A DNA stretch of 64,000 bases from Bimuria novae-zelandiae CBS 107.79 (GCA_010015655.1 ML976714.1:409012-473011), one strand, 5' to 3'; numbered from the stretch's first letter, positions 11,496 through 25,438 are shown. Program-made: numbers and translations. Notes: a model not told the origin generated them from the letters alone.

Positions 11496-11675
11496 TGTAA
11501 GCAGCCCAGAGATATGTCACATGACGACACTAGTCTCATGAGTCAGCTCTATCTCTATATACGAGCCTCTGATCACTCCATGTACACACAATACAACACA
11601 GAACAACACACAGAGCAACTCAGACAATTACACACACAATATACTACCTTCACACATACCACCCACCTGCTTACA
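11496..11675 (+). repeat. Second, unrelated LTR (180 bp) with upstream purine tract
   Basis: It begins TGTAAGCAG and ends CTGCTTACA, with the purine tract GAAGGGGG just upstream as expected before a 3' LTR. Inside are a TATATA-like box near 11556 and a CA-rich right half that resembles R-U5. The right edge interrupts the G3 integrase frame. It lies only 36 bp after the end of the different LTR at 10941-11459. Confidence 0.6.
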
Positions 11676-13731
11676 TTATAACTAAAATTAAGTTATAAAG
11701 TTCCTTATTTCTTAGTGCTAGTAATGCTAGTAGCTTTATAATAAAGTCTATAGTTACACTATTAGGGGTGGCTTTAGTAGCTATAAGACGCTATAGGGCT
11801 TATATCTTTTAAACTTATTTTTATAACAGGCTAAATAGTTGCCTAGTACCTTCTATACTACCTAGCGTAGCCTAGGGATAGCATATTTATTCGCGATTTA
11901 ACGCGTTATTTTAGCAATTTTTAGGTATCCCTAGTTCTTATTTTTATATAACTTCTTTATTAGCAGCGGAGCTACCTACTTACTAATTTAAATATAGTTT
12001 TAATAGTCTCGTGCTACTATTTCTATAGCTTAGTAAAAATTATACGCTTAGCAATCCTTATCTATAAGCCTACTATAATCCTATATCCCCTCTATAGCTA
12101 GTCTATAATAGGTAAGATCTACGCGTCGCACCTCTAGTGCTAGTACAAGCTATATTCTATTATAGTAAAGGGTTCTGTCCTTTGCATAGGTTAAAATTGC
12201 GATGTAGTTACCACTATTATCTTCTTTTATAAAATCTAATTATCTACTAAGTACGTCTATGGCAGTATTTACGTTCCTTAGTAAGTATATAATATAAAAG
12301 TTAAATTTTGCTATCTATTCTAACTATCTAGCTTATTATTAGTTAAGCTTTTTAGTCGTTGTGAAGCGTGTAAAATTAAGATAATTTAAAAATACCTTTA
12401 TTTAATACTTAGTTCCTTTAAGTTACGCTTTTTACTACTTAAAATAGTTAATAATTACTAGTAGTTCTTTATTATAAATCTTATAGTTAAGCTTTACTCC
12501 TAAAAGCTTTCTTACGTAATAGAAGACTAGTCTCTATTTTTTATTATTATATTCTTATAAGAGTATAGTCCCTAACGTATAATCTAATGCGTTTATATAG
12601 ATGTAATATTACTACTTAGGGTTATATATCTATAGTAGGGGTGCTATTAGGAATGGGCGCTTTAGTCGTTTAAAGACTTCTTTTTTTACCTCTTATAAAG
12701 ATTGCTATTTACCTATTTTTGTAAGTTCCGTTAGTAGAGCGGTGACTTTTAAGTAGTTCCTAATAAATTTATAATAGAAGTTAGTAAAGCCTAAAAAGGA
12801 TTAAATATCTTTTACTAATTCTAGTAGTAATTATTCTTCTATTATTATAATCTTCTTTAGGTCTATTTTAACACCTTCCTAGGATATTATAAATCTTAGG
12901 TATTCCGTTTCCGTAACGTGGAATTTATGTTTCTTAGGATATAGGAGTAATTTATACTTTTATAACTTTTATAACACCTTATAAATATGTTTCTTATATT
13001 CTTCTAGTGTTCCGCTAGAGTATATTAATATACCGTTAAGGTAGGCCATGCAGAATACGTTTAAGTATTTATATAATACTTAATTTATAAGCTCCTAACA
13101 GGTTACTAGTACGTTAGTTAGCCTTATTAGTATAATTATATACTTAAAGAGGCTATATTGCGTGTAAAAAGCTATTTTTTACTTATAGCCTTTTACTATT
13201 TAAATCCTATAGAATTTATCCTAGGTATTAAATTTCGTAAACTACTTAGCTCTTTAAAGTTAATTTATAAGCTCTATTATTAGTAGTAATAAATAGTAGT
13301 GTTTTACTATAATAGCGTTTAGCTATCTATAGTTTATATAAAGTTATAGCCTGTTATCTTTTTTATAAATAAAGAGTATAGGAAAGGCTATAGGACTCTA
13401 ACTAGGTTTTTACTTCCTTAAGCGTAGGTTCTTCTATATTAGCTCTTTTAACTCTGTTTCCTATTTATAGGTAAGGGGCCTTAGGCGCTTTAGCTATAGC
13501 TTAGTTCCTTTTACTAGTAGTATCTTATAATCCTACTCCTTATATTTAGGTAGAACGGTCTCGTCGTGCTCCTTAAATAAGTCTATAAATTCCTTATATT
13601 CTTCTAGTAAACCAAGGTTTTTAAGAACTATTTTAGTTTCCTAGACCTATATATAGTGCACCTAGCTTAGGTATTACTTTAAGATCCTGTCTATTTTATA
13701 TACTAATATCTTTTATATTTTAGATAGTTAG
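11676..13731 (-). pseudogene. Gypsy G3, distal pol part (RT, RNase H, integrase start)
   Basis: The minus strand carries, from right to left, an N-terminal pol region, a reverse transcriptase with an AYLNGILIYS motif near 13030 (the YxDD site, damaged), RNase H and the start of the integrase core (TIDFI near 11750). The frame is broken by many TAA/TAG codons. It is the same element as 26028-28418: the two halves are separated by G1, whose target duplication is GTTAG (13727-13731 and 26028-26032). The left part is cut off at 11676 by the LTR listed before it. Confidence 0.8.
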
Positions 13732-14189
13732 TGTTAGGATCTAAACATGTATGGAACGCGGAGGACCAACGGGCCTTAGTAGAAGTGACACTTGGCGGGG
13801 TCGCGTAACTGAGGTCACGTGATGTACCATCCAGCTAAGACATACCATCCTGCCAAGATTGTAGAAGGTGTACTATCCACGGACGGCGCGACCATCCATC
13901 TGAATCTAGGGACGATAGAAAGAGAGATAGATAGTAAGGTTTACCCCTCTTGTATATAAACCTACACGAATACCCTTAAGGCATTTATATTTAACCTGTT
14001 TATTAATCTATTATTTGGATCTAAATAAGCAACCTTGTTGATTTAATTATACTATACACACCTTTAATACTAACGCCCTTAGTAACAGGCGCAAGCTATT
14101 ACTACAACCCTCTCTCGTCCTACTAGTACTTCTGCCCGAGAACTAACCTTAGCCCCTTAGAGAATAGCTACCTCTTTGGGAGTTTAACA
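13732..14189 (+). repeat. 5' LTR of G1 (458 bp)
   Basis: It begins TGTTAGGATC and ends GAGTTTAACA, preceded by the duplication GTTAG. The sequence after it (TCTTAAACAC) is the presumed primer-binding region. A TATATAAA-like box lies near 13956. The unique first part (U3) differs from that of G2, whereas the last half is shared. Confidence 0.92.
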
Positions 14190-16206
14190 TCTTAAACACT
14201 CTTAACATAAGTACTACTAGGACCCTTACCTCTTCCATAGCTTCGGACAACCACGTTACCCCTATAGGGGATGGCAAGAACAAGGCACATAAACCTAACT
14301 TATATAATGGTAATTATACTCTCCTTAACACCTGGCTCTTGTAGCTAGACCTCTACTTCTTTAACTAAAACCAAGACCTTAAAGATAAGAAGAAAGTTAT
14401 CTTTGCTATAACCTACATGTAAGGAAGCGCTAAAGAATAGATCTATCCCTACCTAGTTAAGTATTTAGACATGGATCACGACAACGAGAATAAGGAGTAT
14501 ATTAATAGACACGCCGACGCGATTAACATTATTAAAGACTATAATAACTTTAAAATATGCCTTTAACAAATGTTTAGGATTGCTAATAAGACAGCCATTG
14601 CTAAACGTGCAATCTAAATAGTTCGCTAACACTAATTTATAGTTAAATACACAGTCAAGTTTCGCAAGTACGCCGTACAACTTAACTAAGAGGATAAATC
14701 TTTTAAAATAATATATAAACAAGGCCTTAAACGTAATGTGCGTAAAGAACTCCTACGCAGCGGCGCAAAAATAGAGACCTTAGAAGAATTATATAAAGAG
14801 ACTATCCGCATTAATAGGGAATAGTTCGCCTTGCAAGAAGAATTCCGCAGGAATCTAAGGAACGCTAGTTTTAGACGATAGGCACCTATAGTCTATAGGG
14901 CGCCACCAAAAACACCTCGACGCCAGTAACGCAACTATTACAGGCCCTAACTTATAGAAGATGTCTAGTTTAATAACCTAAAAAAGAGAACAGGAAAGGT
15001 TACAGGCTTCTAAAAGCCTAACTAACGTATCTTAGATGGAACCCGACGACAGGGGACCGAGACACGTAAATGTTTTATATATGGCAAACTAGGCCACATA
15101 GCCAGGAACTACAGATCTAAGAACAAGATCACTAGGCAACTAAACGTACTAATTATTAACTAAGAAATAACTAACGAAGAATAGCTAGTAATAAACGCTA
15201 TTAAACAAGTTAATATCCACGACAAAGAATTGGAACGATTAGAGTTACCTAACTTATAACTCTACGAGGATACATATAAAGGTTTAAATAAGAAAGAGAA
15301 GGAGCTAACACCTTAATCTCCTATACCTTACCCTAGCTAGAGCAAACCTGTTACTAATAAGACGACGAATATTTTTAACTTCTTAGAAAGACACTAACTA
15401 AGGGAAGGAGACTTCGGGTTTATAGTAATAGAATAATAAGACTATATAGCCGCATTTTACCACGCCTACTAACCTGATCTGGTTAGCAAGGCAGCACGTG
15501 AAATGGCAGACTATTACTATGCCTATAAAGACCCTAAAAAGAAGTACCTAAATAAAAACCCGAACTATAAACCATAGTACGACCTGGACCACCGCAACCC
15601 TATGCACGAGACTATACAATAGACCCTCTGCAGAGAAGATTAATGTACCCTTTATTACTAAGCTAAGGAATATAGCTACTTTCCCCGAACATACTAACGA
15701 TGCAGATAGGAGTGGTTTAACTACCTTATTAACTATTACGACGTTTACCTCTAAGATAAACGTAAAACGCGATACTTTCTACACCTTAACTAAGTACTAA
15801 ACTAAGTACTATTACTACTAGTTAATAGAAAATACGCGTTAGATAAATGGCAAACATGCTTACACCCTAACTATAAGGAATATAAGGAGTAAAAAGAAAA
15901 GTATAGGTTTAATTACGTACTAAAAGGGACTATAACCCTTAGGATTAAAACAGTAATAAAGGAAGAAGACAGTGAAGCTATCTTAAAAAAGGCCTAGCAG
16001 TAGCCTTAAAGAAAAAAGAAGAAAGGACACCTTAAACCTATAGAGCCAGTTACGAAGAAAATGTCTTTTTTAGACCTAGGCTTAGGCGAGAAAACGCCTT
16101 CAAGGAACTAAATGCCACGAATAGTTAGGCATTAATTAAGCTACTAATATAGCTTAAAGAAATATGGATAAAAGCCATGCTGGACTTAGGAGCATAGGAA
16201 AGCTAT

Positions 16207-16449
16207 GTGTTAAGAAAAGCACTTAATAGAGCGGGACTCTATAAGCGCAAGAAAGCTATACCCTATGCTATCTATATCGCGAATAGACAACTAATGCCCG
16301 GCAAAGCAACTATTAAATACAAGGTCGAAACTACCCTCACGATCCATGGACACCAGGAATCGATTACCCTCGATATTATCGAAGAAGCTAATCACGACGT
16401 GATTTTAAGATTACCCTGGTTAAGGAAGTATAACCCTATAGTTAACTAG
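16207..16449 (+). pseudogene. Retropepsin-like protease domain of G1
   Basis: This is the only long undamaged stretch of G1, about 80 codons. The preceding codons give the active-site sequence LDLGA. The C-terminal motif NHDVILRLPWLRKYNP is the second conserved block of gypsy proteases. It is nearly identical to 39722-39964 in G2, so the internal regions of G1 and G2 belong to one family. It is part of the G1 polyprotein and not an independent gene. Confidence 0.8.
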
Positions 16450-16642
16450 GAAAAGAAAGAGCTATCTTTTAAGCGCTATAACTGTGTATTGCAAGTAAAG
16501 CCTACGCATTAATAGAGTATAATAGTAAATAAGAGAGCTATTAATAATATAGTCTCGCGACTAGAAGTTAATAAACACGAAATTAACTTAGCAGACGCTA
16601 GCAGGAACTACTAGGTCATAAAGCGTAAGCACGAAGAGAATA

Positions 16643-19600
16643 TGTCGCGGTAAGCAGAGCTGGATAGTACGCAGGGAAATTAAAGGATTAAACTAAGGTT
16701 ATTCTATCTAGAAGCTATAGAAGGTATAGGTACGCAGGCATAAACAACGCTAGTCCTAGATAAAAAGAAGGTAAGTCGCAACCATATTAAGGTAGAAGCA
16801 ACTATCTTATAGAGTAAGAGCTATAAACCGTAACACACCCCCTAGCTAGCGTGGACGCCCAGGCAGGGAGTTAATAACAGCTAATTAGTATTAGTGTATG
16901 TAGATACTATTAAGATTATTGCTATTAGTTTGACGTAGGCCCTTTAGACACTTAGTAATATTAATAAGGCTAATTTGGCGGACGAAGTCTGCAAACTTCT
17001 GCTTAGGTAGAATCTTTATAAGTCTATTAGCAGGCATATAGTCGGTGGGGACCTATTTAACGTTAATACAAGAGGCTTCGACTTCCTATCGAATCCAGAG
17101 CTAGTGGATGTTGATATGTTTAACCTTTATATAAAGCTTATCTTGCTGTTTAGTAACAATACTAACAGTCTGTTAATTATCACACCAGATAGTAGGTGTA
17201 CAGTTAAGAGTAAGGTTAATACTAGAGAAAAATCGCATCCATTCTTCTATCTACGAGCTAGCAAGTAATAGAGCTAGTAATTTAGATTCTATAGTTAATT
17301 TCGTAACTATGCGTTGTACTATTAACTTCTAGTTAATTATTAGTCTACTAAACTTAAAAGTATAGCCTTAAGAGCTTTAGCAAGTCTTAGGCTCGTTAGC
17401 GTATAAGGCGTCTAAGGATCCAAAGAAGAGAGGATCGCGATATATTAAATTATTAGATAGATACTCAGCCATATCCTACGCGCCAGCAGAGGCTTCAAGT
17501 GCAAGAGCCTTCGTGCTAAGTAGGTAGCGCCAGGTCTTCCGGATTTTCGAGATGTGTGACTATCCTGGGTTAGTAAGGTGACAAGCAAAGACAACGTGCG
17601 TTTGGGCGACGTCAGGTCTACCCCAGACAGCGATATATGCAAGAGAGCCAACTAGTTACTAATAGAGCTTTATTCGCGATAAATTAGGCTCCTTAGTAGA
17701 CTATAGTAGCTAGTTCTTTACTAGTAGAATATCTAGAGCCTTACCTATAGCTTCGATACTAAATTAAGCGTATACCTTGTTAATAAACGCGTCCTAGACT
17801 AGCCATGTCTTATGCAGGGCTCGATCGCGTATAATACGGATTCCGAGAAACCAGGTAAGGTCTCCCATAGCTTTAATGTTGTATAGGACCACCAGATCCT
17901 TCTTAAAAGACCTGTGGTGATAGGCATTAGACTAATGATATGCCATAATAATATCGTTAATATAGACGAATAGGATAAGCCAGCGGCTCGTGTATAAGCA
18001 AGGAAAGCCTTTAACTAGCTTTAGACCTAGCTTAATAAGTTATTAACGTAGTTTGTTGTACTATAGGATTGGTAACTCCTTCAGGCCGTACAGGGCGCGG
18101 AGTACTAGCATGATCTCGCCTACAGTATGGCGGAACGCCTTAGGTGTTTCAGCGTATAGTTTTCGATTGATTTTAGCGTTTAGGAAGGCAGTAGGGACAT
18201 CGTACTACTTTAGCTCTAGACTAAAGTAATTAGCGATTATAATAAGAGCGCGAAAGGTGCGAATTACAAGTGTAGTAGCGTATATATTATTAAGTAGAGC
18301 TTAAAGATCTCCTTAAATAACAAGTTAAGCTTTAAACCGTAAGAGGTATCCTTCTTTGTCAATCTTGTATGCGAATATCTATATTAACAGTAGCACCTTA
18401 GCGTCTATAGTGGCCTTTATTTTTATAGTCTTTCTAAAGACTCCTTTAGCGCGTAGAGCTTGCCACTTAACCTCTATAGCGCGTTAAAATTAATTACTAA
18501 ATATATATATTTTAAGCTACTTTATTGCCTTCGGCAGAGGTGGCAGCTGCGATTAATAGATTCTTAGTATCTTATCTATAGTAGGTATAGAGTAAATCTT
18601 GGTCGAAAATACATAGAGATAGTTAATAAGAGGTGTAGCTCCCAGCGCTATTACGTATGTGTAAATTATAAAGTTATTTAGATCTTTCTACTTTTAATTG
18701 CGTTTACTAGTAATAATCAAGCTCGTGTTAATTAGGTCTAGATTAACGTCTCGTGGAGCTCTCTCGCCGCGTTAGCGATAGCCCTCGGGTACTTTATTAC
18801 TCTTAGAAGTGTAATTACTTGTAGTAGTAGATATTATAGGTCTTAGAGTAGGCAGCTGTTACTATTACTGTGTTAATTTAAATGCGTTATCTATCTATTT
18901 ACCCCCCACCTGGGAGCCTATAGCTCTTAAAGCTAAGGTCGTAGGTATCTCTGCTAGGTGGCAACGTTAACGAGCAGTTAATAGATCTTTAATACTAATA
19001 TTATTATATTAATATTCTTCTAGATATTTAAGTAGTTTAATTACCTCTTCGAGCACTAACCCTAATGCATACCTATTTATTCTATTAAAGAAGAGTGTAG
19101 GTTCAAATACAACGTCGCGGGTAATAATAATAGTATCTTTTATAGGTAGCTAGATGCGGAAGATATTAGTGCCTTAGTAGCTAATAAGGTGGCTAATTAG
19201 AGTGCGCGATTTAAGCTTATTAGTAGCTCTTAGATTATAGTTATAGACATAGGCGCGATAGCTAATAGGCCTTATATAAGCGACGAGTGGCTTTCGTCCC
19301 TATACTACCTCGTACAGTGTCTTCTAGCCTAGTGCTTCGGTAGGCGTGCGATTAAGGATGTATGCGGCGGTGCGATACAGCTCATATAATAGACTCTTTA
19401 GCAGATTGGCGTGTATGCGCATAGCGCGAGCTCGCTGCGTTAGTACTCCGCCAGCGCGTTTAATAAGTCTATTTAGTTCTTTTGTGCTAGGTGGTGCTGG
19501 CTTATATAGCATGCCTAGTTCTTCTATTATGTTAATAAGATTATTTCTAAATCCTTTCTCGTTATTACATTAAATAGTAACTACGTTAGCGTTATACACG

Positions 19601-22088
19601 CGCTAGATCTTGTGGATTAAAGATATAAACTAACGTATAAGAGTTAACTTATCCTTTCGCTTAACTGTGGCGATTTCATGCCACTTTAAGTACTTGTCTA
19701 TAGAGTGTAGGGCGTACTTACTGCCATTAATGCATTCCTCTCCCACAGGGACAATATAAATAATATCTATTATAATTCGATAAAATAGTTATTATGCACG
19801 GCTCTTAGCCAGGCGTCTTAAGATAATATAAGTTATTCGAGCTTTAATACATATTTAATAGAGACAGTCTATGTATTCTCTTATTAGTTAAACGCTAGTA
19901 ACGTTTGCCTCTAGTTATTTAACTACCTTATAGCCTAGGTAGCCCTAGATCTAATATATAACATGTTAATTAATAACGTTAATTAGCTTTAGTGCGTACG
20001 ACGGGCGATATAATGCTCTAAATGTACTTAGTATTAAGTAGAGTAATAATAGAGGCGGTTAATATAATAGCTCTGCGTTAATAAGCTAGTAACCTTTATT
20101 GTACTTAAGTTGTGCGATGACGTAGGACGGCTAATATATATACAGGACATCTTAGCCAGAGTTAAAGTGGATAGACTCTGTACGACAGCAAGCGAGTCCT
20201 AATACGCTTATAAGAAAGCCTTTAACGTACGCGACGTGCGTCAGCTCTAGTGTCTATAGTTTATATAGTGTACAAGCAACGAGTTTTATCGTGCCCTAAG
20301 CCGTGATAAGGATGTGGCTGTTGCTAGCATGGAGGTAGCGACGCTTCGGATTGTTGTTCATCCTCTTCCAGCCGTGCCATGACTCTGTATTGATAACGTG
20401 GGTGTTCGACCCTGGATCAACGATCCATCGATTGAGAAGCTCAGTCTTGTCAGTGTCATCTCCAACCATCACTGTAAGCTCTCCCTCAGGCTCAGTATTG
20501 GTATCCAGCGTAATCATGTTTGAAACGTCATTTGATCGAGATTCGAGTGATTCGAGTTCGAGAGAATCGACTTGATCGATACTAATATGTGATAGGCCAG
20601 CAACTGCCACAAAGGTGTTACTGTCTTTAGCAGGAGGATTACCATTATTAATTCGCAGTTATTTAGTATTCTATAGTTATTAGGCTGCCTATTTAGTTAG
20701 AGTAGTCTTAATACGCTTATTAATCTTAGGGTCTTTTTATACTTCCTTAACCTTCTATATAGCCTTAGTAGTAGGCTAATAGTCCTTCGGACGTCGTAGG
20801 TGTCGTGTGTTAAGGATAAAGTAGTTAGCATACTAGTGCTTCTTCCCGCAGACATAGTTCTTAGATGGCTTGTCTTAGTCGCGACTGCTACCTCGGCTAT
20901 TATTATGTTTAGAATCGACTTGTTTGGCAATGCCTAGCTCAGCAGCGGATACTGCCAGGCCTGTTAAGTATGGTTTTGTACGGCGTAGATAGGTGGTTAT
21001 CTCGGCGACGTAAGTCTCTAAAGATAAGATCTTAGCAATAGTGCCTCGCGCTTTATACTTAAAGATCTCGCGCAGGCAGGACGTAGCGTACTCTTAATTA
21101 AGTACCTTACAGGCAATAAGGAAGTCCTCCTATAGTTAATTACTATTAGTTTTAGGCAGGCTAACAGCCTTGCCCTAAGCTATAATATATACCTAGTTTA
21201 ATAGCTATTGCTTAATCTTCTTTATAGCTCGTGGCGTAGTCTTAAGGGTATTATATTTATTAGCTAGCTCACGACGGCGTATCGCGTCTATAAAATAAAG
21301 GAACTTCTTAAGGGTAACTAATTAATTATACAGGGTATTATAATTCTTAATTAGGTGTATGTGGCGTGTAGCAATTATCTTACTAATATCTATATTTAGG
21401 TTAGCTAGTGCCTTTATTTAAGTGTAATACTTAGTGCGACGGCGTTCCTATTAATCGCATTCTTATTAATAAGATTCTTAATTATTAGTAGATAGGTAAG
21501 AGAGCCTAGTAGCTTTAAGTTCGTAATTAGTAAGTTAAGGCTTATAAGGCTCTTATAGCTTAGGGAGATTCTCCTTTACTACGTTAGGGTTAATATACTA
21601 CTAAAGACCGTGGCGGTTAGCAACGTCTCGGCAAATAAACAACTAGGTAAACTAGTTATCTAGTGTGTTTAGGACAACAGTAACTCGCGTCATAGCGGGG
21701 TCGGACTTAGTAGCCATTGCAGAGGCTATAGTCGACTATATTAATGGATCTAGGCAGAGATCCTAGTATGTGCGTTATAAGAACGTGGTAACAGGTGCGT
21801 TGTAAAGAACGCGGTATAGCAACGTGCAACTCGTGTGTTAAGTAACGTTATAGTAGTAGGTGAGAACAATCCAAGGTGCAAGCCGGGCTTATAACTGTCG
21901 CGGTAAGCAGAGCTGGACAGTACGCAGGGAAATTAAAGGATTAAACTAAGGTTATTCTATTTAGAAGCTACAGAAGGTATAGGTGCGCAGGCACAAACAA
22001 CGCTAGTCCTAGATAGAAAGAAGGTAAGTCGCAACCATGTCAAGATAGGAGCAACTATCTTGTAGAGTAAGAGCTATAAACCGTGACA
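16643..22088 (-). mobile_element. Ty1/copia element C1 nested in G1
   Basis: Two 193-bp LTRs (16643-16835 and 21896-22088) start TGTCGCGG and end in GACA/AACA. The target duplication GAATA is intact. The LTRs differ at about a dozen positions, all transitions. On the minus strand: gag begins at ATG 21717 (MATKSDPAMTR); a degraded zinc knuckle lies near 20850; the protease has WIVDPGSNTH near 20400; integrase is about 19100-20200; reverse transcriptase about 17700-18800; RNase H about 16960-17650. The frame is continuous apart from RIP-type stops. It separates the G1 protease from its reverse transcriptase. Confidence 0.92.
20296..20610 (-). pseudogene. Undamaged protease-region island in C1
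   Basis: About 104 codons without a stop and with ordinary GC content, inside an otherwise AT-rich element. It includes the copia protease motif WIVDPGSNTHVIN and a preceding acidic Ser/Glu-rich linker. It is a fragment of the C1 polyprotein and not a host gene. Its sharp edges suggest that this part escaped RIP. Confidence 0.75.
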
Positions 22089-24866
22089 GAATAGCACACC
22101 TTTTAATATCCCTAACAAATATAAGGAATAGAGTTATTTATTTTAGGAAGAGAAAGGAGCTAACGCCCTTCCTAAGTATACACACTAAGATTATCGCATT
22201 GTTCTCAAAGAGGAAAAGACGCCACCCTTTAGACCACTATATAGATAAAGCGCAAAAGAACTCTAATAGACACGCGAATTCCTAAAGAAAGCCCTTAAGA
22301 GGCAATAAATACGCAAGTTAGAATTACTAATAGTATTACCCCTAATATTCGTTGCAAAGAAGGATGGAACACAACGTCTATACATCAACTATAGAAGGCT
22401 GAATGACATGACGATTAAGAACAGATACCTACTATCGAACATATAAGAATCTCAAGACAGGCTAGGACGAGCCAAGATATTTACACAATTCGACCTACGA
22501 GACGGATATCACCTCATACGAATAGTAGCAGGTGACGAGTGAAAGATAGCCTTTTAAACCAGATATAGACTATTTAAGTACTAAGTTATGCCTTTTGGAC
22601 TCACGAACGCACTAGCAACGTTCTAAGCAATAATTAATAACGTACTAAGGAACTACCTTAATATATTTATAGTTGCCTACCTTAACGACATCCTGATATT
22701 CTCTAAACAAGAGAAGGATTATGTATAACACGTATAAATAGTACTACGAGCACTAGACAGCGCTAACCTATAATTAAAACTTAAGAAATACAAATTCTAT
22801 ATCACAGAATTAGAGTTTCTAGGACATGTTATTAATACCGAAGGTATCTAAGTAAGCCCTTTAAAAATTAAGGAAGTAAAGAAGTAGAAATTACCTACTA
22901 ACCTTAAGGAAGTATAAGCCTTCCTTGGATTTACTAGATTTAACAGATAGTTTATTATAGACTACTCTAGAATTACGCTACCACTTACGAACTTTATAAA
23001 GAAAGATAAACCTTTTAACTAGATAAAAGAATACGAGCAAGCATTCCAAATGCTATAGAAAGTATGTATTACGCCACTAGTCCTTATACACTTCTAGGAT
23101 AATAAACCCCTGCGTATTAAAATAGACGTAAGCGACTTAGCAGTCGGAGCATGCGCGAAATAAGAGAAGAATAGTAAATAGCACCTAATTGCATACTACG
23201 CACATAAGTTTACACCTAAAGAATTACGATATAAAGTACACGACAAAGAACTACTCGCGATTATAAAAGCTATTAAACACTAGAGGATCTATGCACATAG
23301 TTGCTTAGAACTTACGATTTTTATAGACTATAAAAAATTTACACGTTTCACAACCACGAAAGAACTGAACCAACGATAAGGAAGATGGTTAGAAATACTA
23401 GGATAATACAAATTTAAAATTATATACACTCTAGGCAAGGAAAACGGACGAGCAGACGCTCTTAGCAGAATAAATAATAATAAAAAAAAGGTTAAAACCT
23501 ACTCCGCTATACTAAAGAAAAATCCCGACGGTTCCCTAGAACCGACGGCAGAACTTAATTAACTCCTTATACTCACACGAGAAGTACCAAAGGAATAATA
23601 GATAGAGGTTATACGATAATACTACGACGACCCTGCATATAGACACCCTGGAATTAGAAAAATAATGGAGCTAATCCAAAGGAACTACAGCTTTAAAGGA
23701 ATTAAGGAAGCAGTAATAACCTACATACGCAAATGCGCAGATTGCCAGCGTAATAAACACGTAACACATCCTAAGTACGGAGAAATATAAGCCATCCAGA
23801 TACCTATAGTACTATGGGAAGACATTGCAATGGACTTTGTTACAGGATTGCCAAAGTTAAAGGATCCTACAAACGGAGTAAGTTACGACGTAATACTGGT
23901 AATCGTGTGCAGATTTACTAAATATGTAAAATTACTATTGTGTAAAAAGGTAATAATAGTAATAGAACTAGCGTTCCTTATCCTAGATTAACTTATACGA
24001 CATTATAGCATCCCTAAGACAATTATTAGCGATAGAGACAAACTCTTTACTTTGAACTACTAGACAACACTTATGGCACTTATTAGAACGAAACGAAAAC
24101 TATTAACAGCCTACCACCCATAGACGGACGGACAAATAGAACGTACGAATTAAATAATAGAAACGTACCTACGCATCTACTGCAACAACCAGAAGAATAA
24201 CTAGATTTCCCTATTACTAATGGCATAATTAGTATATAACAACAAGATATTAGCAGCAACTGGATATACACCATTCTATATAAACCACGGAAGAAATCTA
24301 CATCTCTTTAATTAAATATTTCCTACTACTATTAGAACGGAAGAAGCTATTAACACGGCTATAAAAATAAAAGAAATATATTAATAACTCCGAGAGAACC
24401 TCGAGAAAGCTTAATAGCAAAGCATTTCCTACACGAACTAAAAAAGAAAAACGGCACCTTAGCTAAAGAAGGGGGATAAAGCATATCTGCTTACGAAAAA
24501 TCTTCGAACCTAGAAGAAAAAGCACAAGAAACTAGATTATGTTAAGGTTAGGCTATTTTTTATTATTAAATAAATATCACTAGTTAACTACTAATTAGAA
24601 CTACCGCTAGACGCAAAGATACACCTAGTATTCTATGTAGACTAACTCGAACCCGCAGACCCTAAAACACTAGTTAAAATAACCTTCTATTACTAGCTGG
24701 AGGAAGAAACCGAATTCGAAGTTAAGAAGATACTACGACACACGAATTAGCCACGAATATATCTAATTAAGTAGAAAGAATACCCACACTTAGAAAACAC
24801 ATAGGAACTAGAAGTAAACCTTAGAAACTATTGCTAATTATTAGCACAATACTATCGTCAGACTAC

Positions 24867-25438
24867 AAGAAGGAATTAGGAACGATTAGAGGAGAACCTG
24901 ACAAAAATTTGTTAAGAAGAGGATCTATTAATAGATTAGGAAGGGGATTATTAGCCTGTAACTAGCCTGGATTAGCGAAGAAATCGTTTTAGAATAAAGC
25001 ATTTACACTTAAGCTCTTTATCTCTTGTACCTTATCTTAGGCGTCTAGTAACTTCCTATCTTAACGCGCGAATAACCTCTTATAACTCTTAATCTCTAAT
25101 AACTTACGCTTATAGTAAGTAAGTTCTTATTAACTACGTAATACTTCTTCCTTAGCGCGAGCTAACGCTAATTATTTTTTACGTTCCTTATCCTCTACCT
25201 TCTCCCACTCCTCTTTAGGAATAAACAATTCGCATTCGCTCCTTGCAGCAATACAACCAGCATAACGACTAGATATAGTATCTATAAAACAACGAATGTT
25301 TAGCTTTTCGTAGCGACTGCAACGAAAAGGTATCTTCCTACTACTCTCTTTAACACGGCGAATATAATTACGTTGCTCTTAGGTTAAAGTCTTCTTGCGA
25401 GGCGCGCGCGCTTTACGGGGCTTAGGATCCTTAGGCAT
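24867..25438 (-). pseudogene. Antisense accessory ORF of gypsy G1 (Cys motif plus coiled coil)
   Basis: Read on the minus strand from ATG 25438, about 190 codons run with no frameshift. The lesions are TAA/TAG stops where Gln codons are expected. The order is a basic start (MPKDPKPRKARAPRKK); a Cys-rich part (CSRYEKLNIRC, then AGC, then SEC), where the Tyr is probably an original Cys changed by RIP; KEEWEK; a Lys/Glu/Leu-rich coiled-coil region; and a short Pro/Leu-rich tail. It lies between the chromodomain and the 3' LTR and overlaps the end of the sense frame tail to tail (sense stop near 24914). I do not know its function; DNA or RNA binding is only a guess from the Cys and basic residues. 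Confidence 0.65.
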
